Assembly: GCF_019097595.1 (NCBI RefSeq)
Contig: NC_080713.1
Span: forward strand, 6,466,199 to 6,530,198
Origin: Hemibagrus wyckioides
Lineage: Eukaryota > Chordata > Actinopteri > Siluriformes > Bagridae
Length of the DNA: 64,000 nt
Direction: 5' to 3'
Below the pieces are notes generated by a model that was not told the DNA's origin, made no database searches, and saw nothing but the letters and a program-made list of their open reading frames with translations. Positions 11,882 through 22,334 of the stretch are shown here, one piece after another. The first letter of the stretch is position 1; each line of letters begins with the position of its first letter. The translations under genes were made by a program, and so were the position numbers.

Positions 11882-12774
11882 TATTTTATTTTTTTTACTT
11901 TTTCTCACTTTATTTGCACTTCCATTTTAACAGAAATAATCGGCTGCACAACTTGCTCCGACCTGATCTTAGAAGAAATCTGTGAAATATAAAAGGGTTT
12001 AATTCTAGGAATTAATTCTATATTTGATATAAAAATGATGTTAAAATAATCTGGAGGGGAAAAAAAGGAAAACTCTGATTAACCTGCCTTACTTTTTATA
12101 GAACTTAAGTTGTCTGATTTCTTGCCAGTTTGTAATTAAACATAACACAAAGACCTTGTAAAAGACAACATCTGAATCTAAAACATTATTACTTTTATGG
12201 ATAAAATGATTCGATTCATGTGTAGTAGATGAGTATATATCCCCACCTCACATACATACGCATACATTATAAGAAAGCTTTTGCACACTGTATAGTTCTG
12301 AATACATTCTATTTTATCCTCATTACTCTATTATTACATCCTCATTTCTCCACTATATTTTACTATAGGTTTATTATATTCTATATATTTTCTATTTTAA
12401 TTATGTATGAATATGTCCTTTGTTCATTGTTCATTGTTGGTTCTGTTCGATGATGCAAGTAATTAAGGAAAAACATTTCTCTAGATTACACCACATCTAT
12501 GTACCTTTGAATCTTATCAGCTTATCCTTTAAACCATGGGCAGGTATCACATTCACTATAAACATCTGTGATATTTTATTAATTTGAATTAAATAGCAAA
12601 TTAACAGCATGATGAAAATGCCTACATCCCATGTACACCCAACAATTTACATTACCTTGATATGGCATCTTGTGGATATACATTAATCTGGGAGCACAGT
12701 TAACCATCGGCGTATGATTTAAAATTAATAAAATGCAAAATAATAGGCCGTGCTGGAGCAAGTGCTATTTTATA

Positions 12775-12905
12775 AGCTGCGGAATAATGAAGGGGCAAAG
12801 CCATATTGTTTAATTAAACCACAATTGCGGTGATTAATGTTTTAATTACAACTAAGATCATTCATGCAGCAACTTATTGGCCATATATAATACGTTGAAG
12901 TTTAT
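12775..12905. other. Candidate conserved non-coding stretch rich in TAAT cores
   Basis: Non-repetitive and packed with homeodomain-type cores (TTTAATTAAACC, GATTAATGTT, TTTAATTACAACT). No open frame crosses it convincingly. This is a composition-based suggestion only. Confidence 0.2.
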
Positions 12906-13342
12906 TTCAAGGCATCTCTTCTTTCATAGTATGTAATTATATTAATTTGTTTTTTTGTTTTCTTTTTTATAATTGTCTCTTGGGTTTGTGTTGCACTGTA
13001 TTATATATAACAGCAAAGAAAAAACAAAACAACAACAAAACCTTCAGTCCGTATTTTCGATCCCTGCATTCTTTTGTGTAAAAGCAGTTGTCTAGACTAG
13101 AATGGATGTGTCTACTGAAAATGGAAAGGCAGTCTTGGAGGTATGGGCTATGCAGGTCATTGACATAATCCAAATGTCCAATAAATGTACTTAATAATGT
13201 GTAACTCAATGCGTGTTACATTTCCCACATAAATACTGACTTAAATTTTGGACATCCGACCCAATACTGTAAAGTTACAGGACAAAAAGTAATGTACATC
13301 CTAATTAACTATTCAACTTAATAGTAATTGGTGCAAAGTACC

Positions 13343-14252
13343 CAAAATGACCAAAAGTTTATGGACACCTCATCATCACAATCACATGTAAACATGATTA
13401 GTCAATTGGTGACTGTGCACGGATTTAACTAGCCAAGTGCAAAGCAAGATCCTCTACAAGAAGAGGAGGAGCAGGAACACAAAACAAATGTGAGTAATCT
13501 GTGAACGTGACAAGGTCATGTGATGTGCTAGGGCTGATGGGTAATGTAGTTCTTAATTCTTACTTACATTTTGTCACCCAAACCATCAATGACATGACAA
13601 ATCAATCTCCACTGATATTATGCAACTGACCCACATGTCAAGTTTTCTTGAGTAGATTTGACAGAGACTTTTTTTTTTTCTTGATAGCATCTTGACTAAG
13701 CACATGGGGATAGAAAACGCAGACATGAAAGGAGAAAAAAAACTTCTTCAGTCAGAAGGAATAAGCAGACTGAGAAGTCATTTGTACTTACTTTAATTGA
13801 ATTCATAACTCTATTGAAAAAAACACACACCCCTTGAGATAAGCAATGTCTTATAATTTTGCTTTTGCTCTTATAATAACTTTCCACTAGATGTTAGAGC
13901 ATGGCTGTGGGGATTTGTGATCATTTGTATACAAGTGCAGTAGTGAGATCAGGCGCTGATGTTAGGTGAGGAGGTCTGAGGTGCATATTGTGTTCCAGTT
14001 CCTTCCAGTGGTGTACAGTGGGGTTGAGGTCAGGCTTCTGTGCAGGACATTCAAGTTCTTCCAGTCCAACATCAGCAAATGTTCATGGAGCTTGTTTTGT
14101 GCACATAGGCATTGTCATGCTAGAACAGGTTTGAGCCTCTTAGATCCAGAGAAATTGTGATTTTATAGCATAGACAGTTGTGTGCTCTGAAGCTTGCAGA
14201 GGAACCATATGGGTGTGATGGTCAGGTATCTACAAACTTTTGTCCTTATTAT
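13343..14252. mobile_element. Non-autonomous Tc1-like element with a nested repeat
   Basis: The left terminal repeat (near 13350-13394, GACCAAAAGTTTATGGACAC then CTCATCATCACAATCACATG) matches the reverse complement of the right end (near 14207-14246, CATATGGGTGTGATGGTCAG then TCTACAAACTTTTGTCC). Between them, 13868-14206 is typical of small Tc1-derived elements of fish (CATGGCTGTGGGGATTTGTG; GTGGGGTTGAGGTCAGGCTT). About 13420-13865 is a different repeat, also found at 15170-15775, so it looks inserted. No transposase frame survives. Related remnants lie at 23800-24195 and 33595-33960. Confidence 0.75.
13420..13865 (+). repeat. Dispersed repeat family H, copy 1 (nested)
   Basis: Shares with 15250-15775 the ordered blocks CCAAGTGCAAA, ATCCTCTACAAGAAG, AGGTCATGTGATGTGCTA, GCTGATGGGTAATGTAGTTC, CTTGACTA, GAATAAGCAGACTG and GATAAGCAATGTCT. 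Copy 1 has lost about 60 bp in the first third compared with copy 2. It sits inside Tc1-like sequence. An AGGTCATGTGATGTGCT-like block with GATGGGTAATG near 47230-47280 may be a third, older copy. Confidence 0.75.
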
Positions 14253-14254
14253 GT

Positions 14255-15020
14255 ATATAACTACCAAAACACATGTTTAGTATACCCCTCTTGGATAGAT
14301 TAAGTCAAGTCAAGTATATGTGCAACTATATTCCAACAAAGCAATAGCACTTGTAAATATTCCTAAACTAAGTATTAATGATGCAATATGAAGGCGATGG
14401 ATCTGAATTGCTCAAAGCAAGTCTCACAGTTGTCAAATATAGCAAACAGCTCAGAGCCATGATTTTTTGGAGCCACTGTTGAGATACATTTGATATATTA
14501 TAGAAAAGGTAAGCATACTTTATAGCTTGGCTCTGCACAAGTACCCATGCGATCAAAAAATATACTCTCTTCAGGGATAAGGATACAGATGTAGCAAGGA
14601 GTTTCATGCCAGCCATCCCCTCATCCATTTCAAGTTTCTCGACCAACTGTCAGAAGGAATCTTTACATTGTTCCTGATGTCAGTCATCACAGATATTGAG
14701 ACATTCAGGAACATATGCATGAGATAGATTTTTCTGCTTATTTTATTTCCTGTTAGTGAATATGGTTTTAGGAGCTCTCTGTTTGCCTATGTGATAGAAA
14801 TGTTATTAAAATTATAAAATTGTAAAAAAACAAAAAAAAACCCAAAAAAAAAAAACATACAGACTTTTAATTTAATTTTATTTTTGTTATTATTAAATTC
14901 AGATAAACAAAAATAAAAACAATAATAAAAAAAATCATTTATGAAGTGTGAAATGATTAAATATTTAATATATAAATTAAATAGGTCTCCATCAGGGATT
15001 TCACTTACATGATAAATAGG

Positions 15021-15063
<43 letters not shown>

Positions 15064-15165
15064 AGCTTCACAAAAAGACTCCATGTAGCATGATGGATAT
15101 AGGTTTGTAATATTTTCTCTGTGATGTATTCAGAATTGGTATCCGAAAGTAGGGTCAGTATTTAC
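14255..15165. other. Unassigned DNA with A-rich tracts and (TAAA)n
   Basis: Contains A runs near 14824-14856 and a TAAA tetranucleotide array at about 15018-15063. The reverse-strand frame over the array is a microsatellite translation. No gene was seen. Confidence 0.65.
15018..15063. repeat. (TAAA)n microsatellite
   Basis: About 11 tetranucleotide units. Confidence 0.95.
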
Positions 15166-15169
15166 ACAG

Positions 15170-15775
15170 GGACTGTTTTGTGATTGCCCTAGGGACTGGA
15201 AAGCAGATGCAAGTGCAGGTTTTTATTGAGGAAAGCACAATTAAAACCAGCCAAGTGCAAAATAGGATCATCTACAAGAAGGGGAGGAGCCAGAACAAGA
15301 GGAATATGCTATAATAAAGACAGGAAAAGAAGAAGAAAATGAGGAAGAGGCACAGTGCACCATAAAACACTCAACAAAAACCTCCTCTTGAGACATAAAG
15401 AAACCACAACATAAATAGAAGTTACTAATTACAAGGTCATGTGATGTGCTATAGGGCTGATGGGTAATGTAGTTCTTAGTTCTTACTAGACATTTTGTGT
15501 CCCAAACCATCAATGACAAGATGAATCAATCTTCTTTGCTCTCCACTGATATAATGCAACTGACCCTCATGTAGTCAAGATTTCTTGACAGAGACTTGTT
15601 TTTTTTTCTTGGTAACATCTTGACTACAATCACTTGGGAATAGAAAATGCAGACATGAAAAGAAAAAAAAAAAACGTCTTTGGTCAGCAGGAATAAGCAG
15701 ACTGTGCAGTCATTTGTACTTATTTTAAGTGAATTCATAACAAAAAAAACAGTCCTTGTGATAAGCAATGTCTCC
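15170..15775 (+). repeat. Dispersed repeat family H, copy 2
   Basis: Longer copy of the repeat nested at 13420-13865. It has an extra left part (GCAAGTGCAGGTTTTTATTG) that resembles the CCAAGTGCAGG...GGGTTTATTATA stretch of the hAT-like element at 2438-2830, so families H and the 8-bp-duplication element may be related. No coding frame recognised. Confidence 0.7.
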
Positions 15776-15869
15776 ACTGGAGTCTCTGCATCCTTTTCAT
15801 GTACTTTAACAGGGCTGATACTATGAATAAATTAACAGTGTGATATGCATTTATGTATTTAATATTAGT

Positions 15870-16043
15870 ACTAATCGTCTGTCTATATGTGACCTTGCGA
15901 TGGACCGGTGACCTGTCCAGGGTGTACCCCTGCCTTTCGCCCTATGTGTGCTGGGATAGGCTCCAGCAGACCCCCATGACCCTAATTAGGAATAAGCAGG
16001 TATAGACAATGGATGGATGGATGGATGGATGGATGGATGGATA
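15870..16043 (+). repeat. SINE family C, 3' tail with (GGAT)n
   Basis: Reads CGATGGACCGGTGACCTGTC, GGGTGTACCCCTGCC, GGGATAGGCTCCAGCAGACC and ends in a GGAT run of about seven units. The tail and tetranucleotide end match what I recall of RTE-type (Rex3-like) LINE 3' ends. The tRNA-like head, visible on the minus strand at 19742-19985, is missing here, so this copy is 5'-truncated or is a LINE tail itself. Confidence 0.75.
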
Positions 16044-16063
16044 TTAATACTGACCTTAAATGT

Positions 16064-16250
16064 GGGGATGTGGTAGCTTAGTGGTTAAGGTGTAGGACTA
16101 CTGCTCGGAGAGTTGTCAGTTCCACCAAGCTACCACTGCTGGGCCCCTGAGCAAGGCCCTTAACCCTCAATTGCTCAGTTGTATAAAATGTGCTTAAAAT
16201 GTAAGTTGCTCTGGATAAGGGCATCTGCCAAATGCCAGAAATGTAAATGG
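16064..16250 (+). repeat. tRNA-derived SINE, family B (L2-like tail)
   Basis: The head TGGTAGCTTAGTGGTTAAGG is a good Pol III A-box region. The body has GGGCCCCTGAGCAAGGCCC, and the tail CTCTGGATAAGGGCATCTGC then AAATGCCAGAAATGTAAATG. The tail is the same as at the end of the LINE fragment near 34835-34880, as expected if this SINE is moved by an L2-type LINE. It follows a family C tail by about 20 bp. Confidence 0.8.
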
Positions 16251-17002
16251 TATTTAATTTATAGCCCAAAACATGAATCGTGGTTACATCAAACTGTCAG
16301 ACAGTGTCGCTGACCTTGAAACCTCCACTTAACACGTATTATATGCTCACTATGTGTGCTTAACTCAACTCAGAAAACTTTCCATAACTCCAGGATGGTT
16401 CAAATCATGCATTTGTGATGGAGAAAGAATTTGCTGACAGAGAGGATGTGGTTTTCTTGGTTGCAAGATCACATTTCCAAAGCTCGCCCAGTTGAGTTAG
16501 GTTTTGCAGTGTGTGCACTTGGGGTGCTTAAACATTTCTTAAGGTCAGCGTGTCTTATGCCATAAAACGGTCAAACGGTTCATCACTTTTGAATGACCAC
16601 ATTTACTAAATATGGCATGCAGCAAATCTGCACACCTTTACTCTCATGAAGAATGCAAGGCGCTATAAATATGTATTAATGTGCAAATTGCCAAAAAGTA
16701 ATTTGCCTGTTCTACTTCCTGTATAAGCACATTTTGTAGTTTTTTTTTATTTTATTTTTTTTTATCCAGTCGGTGCTGTGCTGTAATGGTCATGGTTTAG
16801 TTTGTGATCACAGAAATGGAAATCAAAATTGCGGAAATGTTGACCAATCTTTATGCACAATGAGAAAAAAATGCCTTTTAAATTCACACATATAGTGAAG
16901 TTTCCTGTTAGGATATAGTGTGATTCTGATTTCCTGATTTTAACAAGCTTTGTTCTTTCCTCTTCAAGTATAGTGACAGAACAATTGCTGTTCAAGTCCT
17001 AT

Positions 17003-17240
17003 TTGTCTCATTTGTTACACATACAATACTGCACAGTGAAATTCTTTCCTCATATATCCCATCTTTGGAGGGTTGGGGTCAGAGCTCAGGGTCAGCCATG
17101 ATGCAGCACCCCTGGAGCAGGGGACATTGAGGGCCTTGCTTAAGGGCCCAATGGTGTCAGTTTTTTGGTGATGGGGCTTAGACCCCAATCTTCAAACAAT
17201 AACCCGGAGCCTTAACCACTTGACCACTTCCCAGCTACTG
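17003..17240 (-). repeat. tRNA-derived SINE, family A
   Basis: On the minus strand it reads from an A-box-like GTGGTCAAGTGGTTAAGGC through GGGCCCTTAAGCAAGGCCC and CATGGCTGACCCTGAGC to a tail with GGGATATATGAGGAAAG and AATTTCACTGTGCAGT. It is one of the fuller copies in the window. The longer reverse-strand frame that enters this copy is not a gene. Confidence 0.8.
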
Positions 17241-17244
17241 TAAC

Positions 17245-18070
17245 ATAAGTGATAACCTGAACTAAATTATCTTGTGGCTGTTCCACAAGTAATGGATGTA
17301 AATGGTTAAAAAAATGATTGAGATGCTGTTGTATAAGAAGAATAAAACTGTAGCAGCAGGAATTTGGTGTAGCATGAGTTGAGGAAGTAGAAAAAGAGGG
17401 TTGAACCGACAGGTAACAAGTTCTTTCCGGAGAAAAAAAGAAAATGTGGTGAAGCAGAGAAAGAGAGGGACAGAGCCGACAGAGGGTGCACATAACACAC
17501 ACACACACACGTACACACACACACAAGCGTGAGCTTGGAAAGTGTTGATGAACTTGCGCATAGCAAAAGCCCTGAAATATTGGGACAGTGTTTGATTTAT
17601 TTTCTGTTGAAGGTGAAAGTGCACTGAAAAGCACTAGTGGGAAAAATAAAACGAGCCTGAAGCTCTGTCAAAGTCTGTCTGTTTCACCTTCACACACCCA
17701 GTTCTACAAAAACACTTCAGGATGTGCTGCTGGAGGAAAATATTCCACTTCGGGGTATCTGGCTCAAGCCAGGCTATAGAATTGTTCAGTTTCTAGTAAG
17801 AAAATCTTATTATATCCCTTATATACTAGTATCTAGTGAGATAAGCATTAACACTGACCTCAAAATACTTATAATTGTGTCCTAATGCCTTATCATGCTT
17901 GTCCTGTAGTTCTGTTGGGGTTGGGGGTCATTAATTTGACTTTAAAAGTTTTTAAAGTAAGTGAAGTTATTCAAAGAAAATGCAATAGGCGATGTTAATC
18001 TCCTTCATTAAGCTTAATAGCATATAGTTTAATGAAAGCCCTGCTCAGATCAGTGCTTCTTATTTACATT
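17245..18070. other. Unassigned DNA with an (AC)n run
   Basis: An interrupted AC repeat lies at about 17494-17526. Overlapping reverse-strand frames up to 140 codons read through it in several frames, which is typical of low-complexity sequence. No domain recognised. Confidence 0.6.
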
Positions 18071-18071
18071 T

Positions 18072-18225
18072 GATTACACATAGATCTGATTTAAGATCAC
18101 TTTAGTATTTCCAACAGGATAACGCTCATTAAAACCCAGACACCTTCAGAGCATGATTCAACACTGAGCCATATCACCTGCTGGATCTGCTAGAGACATC
18201 TCATGAATCATTCCAGCCAATTACT
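18072..18225. repeat. Dispersed repeat family G, copy 1
   Basis: Ordered blocks AGATCTGATTTAAGATCA, TTTCCAACAGGATAA, CTCATTAAA, then ATATCACCTGCTGGA and CATGAATCATTCCAGCC. The same order occurs at 21650-21805. No coding frame. Family identity unknown. Confidence 0.6.
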
Positions 18226-18239
18226 GCTTTAACTGCCTT

Positions 18240-18420
18240 CATGCTGAATTCTCAAAGCCGATTGGTCAGAAGGTGTTAATTAATTCCTATATTAGTTCCA
18301 ACTGCAAGTCAACCACAGCCATGGAAATATCTTCACAGCACTTTCCAGTTTCTAAGTATCATGAATAAATCTTTAATTATTTATTAACTGTAAGAGAAAG
18401 AAAAAAAAAAGAGTAGTGCA
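18240..18420. repeat. Family F repeat copy
   Basis: Contains GCCGATTGGTCAGAAGGTGT followed by TAATTAATTCCTATATTAG and a purine-rich end. Related to 4300-4390 and 29780-29960. Confidence 0.5.
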
Positions 18421-18451
18421 GGAGAAAAAATGTATAGCTGCTATGACATAA

Positions 18452-18610
18452 TGTCAGGAGTTACTGGGACAGTTCCTTTCCAGACCACCAGGGGGTCCTG
18501 GCATTTGGTTTATTTATGTATCACTGTGTTAATCCCATTTGGGCGGTGCCACACCCTTTCCTAATGTGTTTTCCTGCTTTCTCACCTGTCAATTTTTTGT
18601 TGTAGCGTTT
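18452..18610. repeat. Relic related to the 2438-2830 element
   Basis: Holds GACCACCAGGGGGTCCTGG, then TTTATTTATG and TTTCTCACCTGTC. The reverse complement of 2438-2830 has the same order (CACCAGGGGGCAGTCC, TTTATTTATACC, CACCTGTCC). No flanking duplication was seen. Low to moderate confidence. Confidence 0.4.
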
Positions 18611-18804
18611 TTTTAATGAAAATTGTTGGCACATTGCTGTTATAGAATTAGGAAAGTCAGCATCTTCTTCATCATCTTTCATCTTTGTGTTGCATCACAC
18701 CATTATGTCGTTGATTATTTTCCTATAACAGCACATCCCCTGAAGTTTTTATTTATTTATTTGATAGGTAATAGATTCACATGTCAAAGTAAGCGTTTTT
18801 CCAA

Positions 18805-19740
18805 GTACGGATAAACATCTTGAATTCTTTAGGTGACATGCCATGGCAATTACAAATCAACATTGTTGTCACTAAGAATGATCACAACTTGAGTGAGAAA
18901 GTAAGAGTTAAAAATTATTTTTAACTCGCTCCTCTTTGTACAACTCCATTTGTAAGAAATTATTCAAACAAAAACTATTCTCTTTGCCCTCGCTTATCCC
19001 GAGATCCAGTTATAAAATAATCAGTATTATTATGGTTGCGAAGTGTCATCTCCCTGTGCTTTCTTTTCCCTTGTTCATTGCTGTTGTTCTACATCGCTCC
19101 AATGCATCAGTAATTTTGAAACCACTCAAAAATGTCAAGGCATCAGGACTGACTCAGACACTGGAACAGCCGCTGCCTTCAAACTGCTCACACTTAACAA
19201 GCGCTGGCGACAGGCACCAGCTCCAATTTGGTTCTGATCCAGGGTTTTTGTCCCAGATTTCTTCTTTTTGTCTGCGTCAGGAAGAACAGAACTTCAATCG
19301 TCTACTGTGCACTCGGCTTTAATCTACTGCTTAGATTCAGCCGCACATAGGCGTTTGATGGCTAATGGCTCGAGCGCTAATAGGTGCTTAAGGGTTATGT
19401 GAATCCTACTAAAATGTCATTTTTAATGGTTGACATTTATATCAGTTTTGCATGAATTCAATTTCACATTTCACAGCACATCATTCACATCCATTATAGA
19501 TCAGGTACGATTTTAGCAGTGCAATGCACCAATGTAAATGTGGTGGTTTGGAAAATTAGAAAAGGAAATGACAAAATGGCTATAAGCAATAATATACCAA
19601 AAACAGAAATGACACGGAAATGTTTTGGCAACATCCTAACCATGTCATAGCATCTACCTACAAAGATAACACTGTATAAGTAACAAACACAGGTAGTCAG
19701 TCTGACTAAAATCCCAGACTGACTATAGGTTCTATATAGA
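18805..19740. other. Mostly unique DNA, no gene recognised
   Basis: A forward frame of 128 codons (18936-19322) has no start context, splice pattern or domain that I recognise. It overlaps another forward frame, which suggests chance openness. Nothing else is called. Confidence 0.55.
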
Positions 19741-19741
19741 A

Positions 19742-19985
19742 AACATTCATTCATTGTCTATACCCACTTATTCATAGGACTCCTAGGGGTCTGCTGGAGC
19801 CTATCCAGGGCAGGGGTACACCCTGGACAGGTCACCAGTTCATCCCAGGGCCACACATCCCCTCACACACTCCTATAGGCAATTTAGAATTACCAATCCC
19901 AGGTTACAAACCCCGGGATTCGAACCCAGGACCTTCTTGCTATGAGGTAACAGTGCTAACCACTAAGCTACCATGCTGCCATAGA
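19742..19985 (-). repeat. tRNA-derived SINE, family C (RTE-like tail)
   Basis: On the minus strand it starts with GGTAGCTTAGTGGTTAGCA (A-box region) and GGGTTCGAATCCCGG (near-perfect B box). It then goes straight into the RTE-like tail GAACTGGTGACCTGTCCAGG, GGGTGTACCCCTGCC and GGATAGGCTCCAGCAGACC, ending in an ATGA/ATGAATG run. This copy ties the tRNA head to the tail seen alone at 15870, 33335 and 45010. It is a retroposon, not a functional tRNA gene. Confidence 0.8.
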
Positions 19986-20261
19986 GAAAACGTGATTAAT
20001 TCATTTCCCGAGTCTTCGGGCCCTAGTTGTTCATTTGTTACCGCTTCCTGGATTGGATTCTTAAAGTCAATAACACTATTGTTATGTTGTTATATAATTA
20101 TTGTGTAGATGTGTTGAGGTAATTGGCTATTAATGCATATCATTGTAATTATATTCTGCTAAAATGAACGCAATGAAGAAAATGACTCAAAAAAAGATTA
20201 GTTCATTTTGCTGTATGAAATTCAAAAATCCAAGTCAGTAAACCAATCAATAGTGTTGTAT

Positions 20262-20345
20262 CATGGCTGACCTTGCACCCCGACCTTCTAAAGCTGGGAT
20301 ATGCAAAGAAAAGGATTTTACTGTGCTGTAACGTATATGTAACTA
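20262..20345 (+). repeat. SINE family A, 3' tail only
   Basis: Reads CATGGCTGACCTTGCACCCC, AAAGCTGGGATATGCAAAG, and ACTGTGCTGTAACGTATATG. The head is absent, as expected for a 5'-truncated retroposon. Confidence 0.75.
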
Positions 20346-20349
20346 ATTA

Positions 20350-21650
20350 AAAGTCTTTGCACTTTATGGGTTTTTTCTTTTGAATTCGGCAAAGCAAACC
20401 ATCACGAAACAGTTCTCTCAGGATCTCACAGAGCTTTTTGTGATTGTTGGGGTACACTTTTTTCTGTAAACTATTTGAATTGCTGAAATTCCAAAGCATG
20501 TGCTTCTTCTTGTAACCTCCTACCAGTGAGCACGCGTGTTCTACGCTAGCTGTAATCATGAGAGTTTTAGCTAAATGCATGTTGTGGTAGCATCAGATCT
20601 TCTGCTCTCATTTTGAAAAATTTGAAGTCCCTCTGAACTTCAAGGGGCAGAACTGTTCCTTTCTCATGCTAGACGGTATTTTCAAAATATTTGATCCACA
20701 CTTTGAAAATGACCTGGAAATATTAAAGCATCCAGGTACCTTTGGGATACTCATTTAAATGTACTACGATTTGGGACACACTACATCTAATCTAGGATAC
20801 TATTTGGGACAGATGGTAGGCGAATTGGGACACCTGTGAAAAAGGAAATTTGTCCACGTGAAGGATTTTCCGAGACGCCACACATAATTGTGCATTGTGA
20901 TTTTAAATCAGTGTCTGGATGAAATCAGACTTACCGTCGATGTGACTTCATTTTCCAATCTTATCTACAAAAAGGCCGACGCGACTGCAGGTATTCATTC
21001 CAACTAATCAGGAGGCACATCAGTGTTTCCACGTGTTTAATCACTTGATCATGGCTGCTGCTTGGATGGAAAGAGAGCTGGCATGTCATTACATCATCAT
21101 ACACTTGGCACCACATTACATCAGATGAAGAATTTGCATAAAAAAATCAATATGAAACTTGACTAATGGTTAAAGCCAGGTACACGCTGTAATGCGATGC
21201 TTGTTTGTTTTTTTGTCTCATGCAACAGCCAACAAAAGGTCTCTTCTTCATTAGAAAAACTCCTGCAGATTTCTAACTCTGTGCTGTAATTCAAGATGCT
21301 ATTAGACTTCAGAGATGTATTTTATTTTTATTTTTTTTCCCCCCAGGGTCGAAGACCTAAGATTAAAGTACAGTGATAGTGTAATAAAATATTCATACTG
21401 AACACTTTCTTTAAACTGTTAAACGATTTGAAGATGATGCTTTCGGGAAAGTGCTTCCTGGGTCAAGCTTAGGTGCCTATTACAATTAGTTCTACAATTT
21501 CTGCCACTTGAACTAGAACACCTGTTGAATACTTAGTCATTTTGGAACTTGTTGAAAACACGTGATGCTGCTCTCTGCCATTATTCTTAATGAGATCTAG
21601 TTTAATAAAAACTCAGAGCACTCAGATCATGGATTTTTATTTCTATCTCA
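20350..21650. other. Mostly unique DNA, no gene recognised
   Basis: No repeat or coding domain recognised. The stretch near 20850-21130 is complex and repeat-free, but nothing specific can be said of its function. Confidence 0.55.
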
Positions 21651-21805
21651 CTAAAGGGCAGATCTGATTCAAGGTCAGTACAATGTCAGTGTTTCCAACA
21701 GGGTAAACCTCATTAAATACATGACAGTGAGAGAGATATAAAGCTGAATCATGTCACCTGCTGGACTGGACATGCCATGATAAAAAATTCATGCCAGTGT
21801 TAGTC
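21650..21805. repeat. Dispersed repeat family G, copy 2
   Basis: CAGATCTGATTCAAGGTCAG, GTTTCCAACAGGGTAAACC, TCATTAAA and CATGTCACCTGCTGGACTGG in the same order as 18072-18225. Confidence 0.6.
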
Positions 21806-22082
21806 AATAGAATGAGATACAGCAAGAGTGGGATGGGAAACATTGCTATTGCCATTTAGAATTATAAGAAAAATCAAATAGAAATGTAAAATAATATTCA
21901 TTTATAAGACTGCACAATGATATGGGATCACATACAGAGGGATTTGTATGGCAGACGTTTTGCTCAATTCAAGATTCATAATAAATAAGTGGATTAAAAT
22001 TGCTGGTGTGAGGTTTTCTGCCATAGAAGTCTCCAGTGTTAGGTTTAGGGCAGACTTTTTGTTTTTGTTCTTCTTATAAACT

Positions 22083-22209
22083 TCCGTCCATCCATCCATC
22101 CATCCATTTTTTGTACACAGGGTCAGTGGGAAGCTGGAGTCTATCCCAGGGCACTCAGGTCACTAGGCAGGGGACAACCTGGATAGGGTGCCAACTCATT
22201 TTAGGGTAC

Positions 22210-22240
<31 letters not shown>

Positions 22241-22330
22241 ATTTAGTGATGCCAGTAAACCTACAATGCATGTCTTTGGTAACCAGAGTATCCAGAGAAC
22301 CACTAAGCCACCTTGCCCCAAAAGAGCTGG
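22083..22330 (-). repeat. SINE family C copy with (CATC)n end and (AC)n
   Basis: Begins with CATC units, then GTCAGTGGGAAGCTGGAGTC, TATCCCAGGGCACTCAGG, CCTGGATAGGGTGCCAACTC, an AC run at about 22212-22240, TTTAGTGATGCCAGTAAACC and ends near CCACTAAGCCACC, the reverse of an A box. The AC run sits where family C copies at 37560 and 48506 also have one, so that microsatellite arose within the element. Confidence 0.75.
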
Positions 22331-22334
22331 CAAA

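Larger units (their letters stand above)
10410..13340. other. AT-rich DNA with microsatellites, no gene recognised
   Basis: Holds an (AG)n run at about 11259-11288 and a (TTA)n run at about 11834-11880. The rest is unassigned. Frames near 10576-11076, 12229-12453 and 12967-13209 have no recognisable domain. Confidence 0.6.

Noticed and set aside
16064..16100. A functional tRNA gene, from good A-box sequence
   Set aside because: It continues into a SINE body and L2-like tail; the cloverleaf is not complete. The same holds for the heads at 1617, 19985 and 50232.
17212..17634. Longest unexplained reverse frame (140 codons) as a gene
   Set aside because: It starts within or near an AC run, overlaps two other frames on the same strand and enters a SINE A copy. 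No domain is visible.
18936..19322. 128-codon forward frame as a gene
   Set aside because: No domain, no splice pattern, overlapping frame on the same strand.
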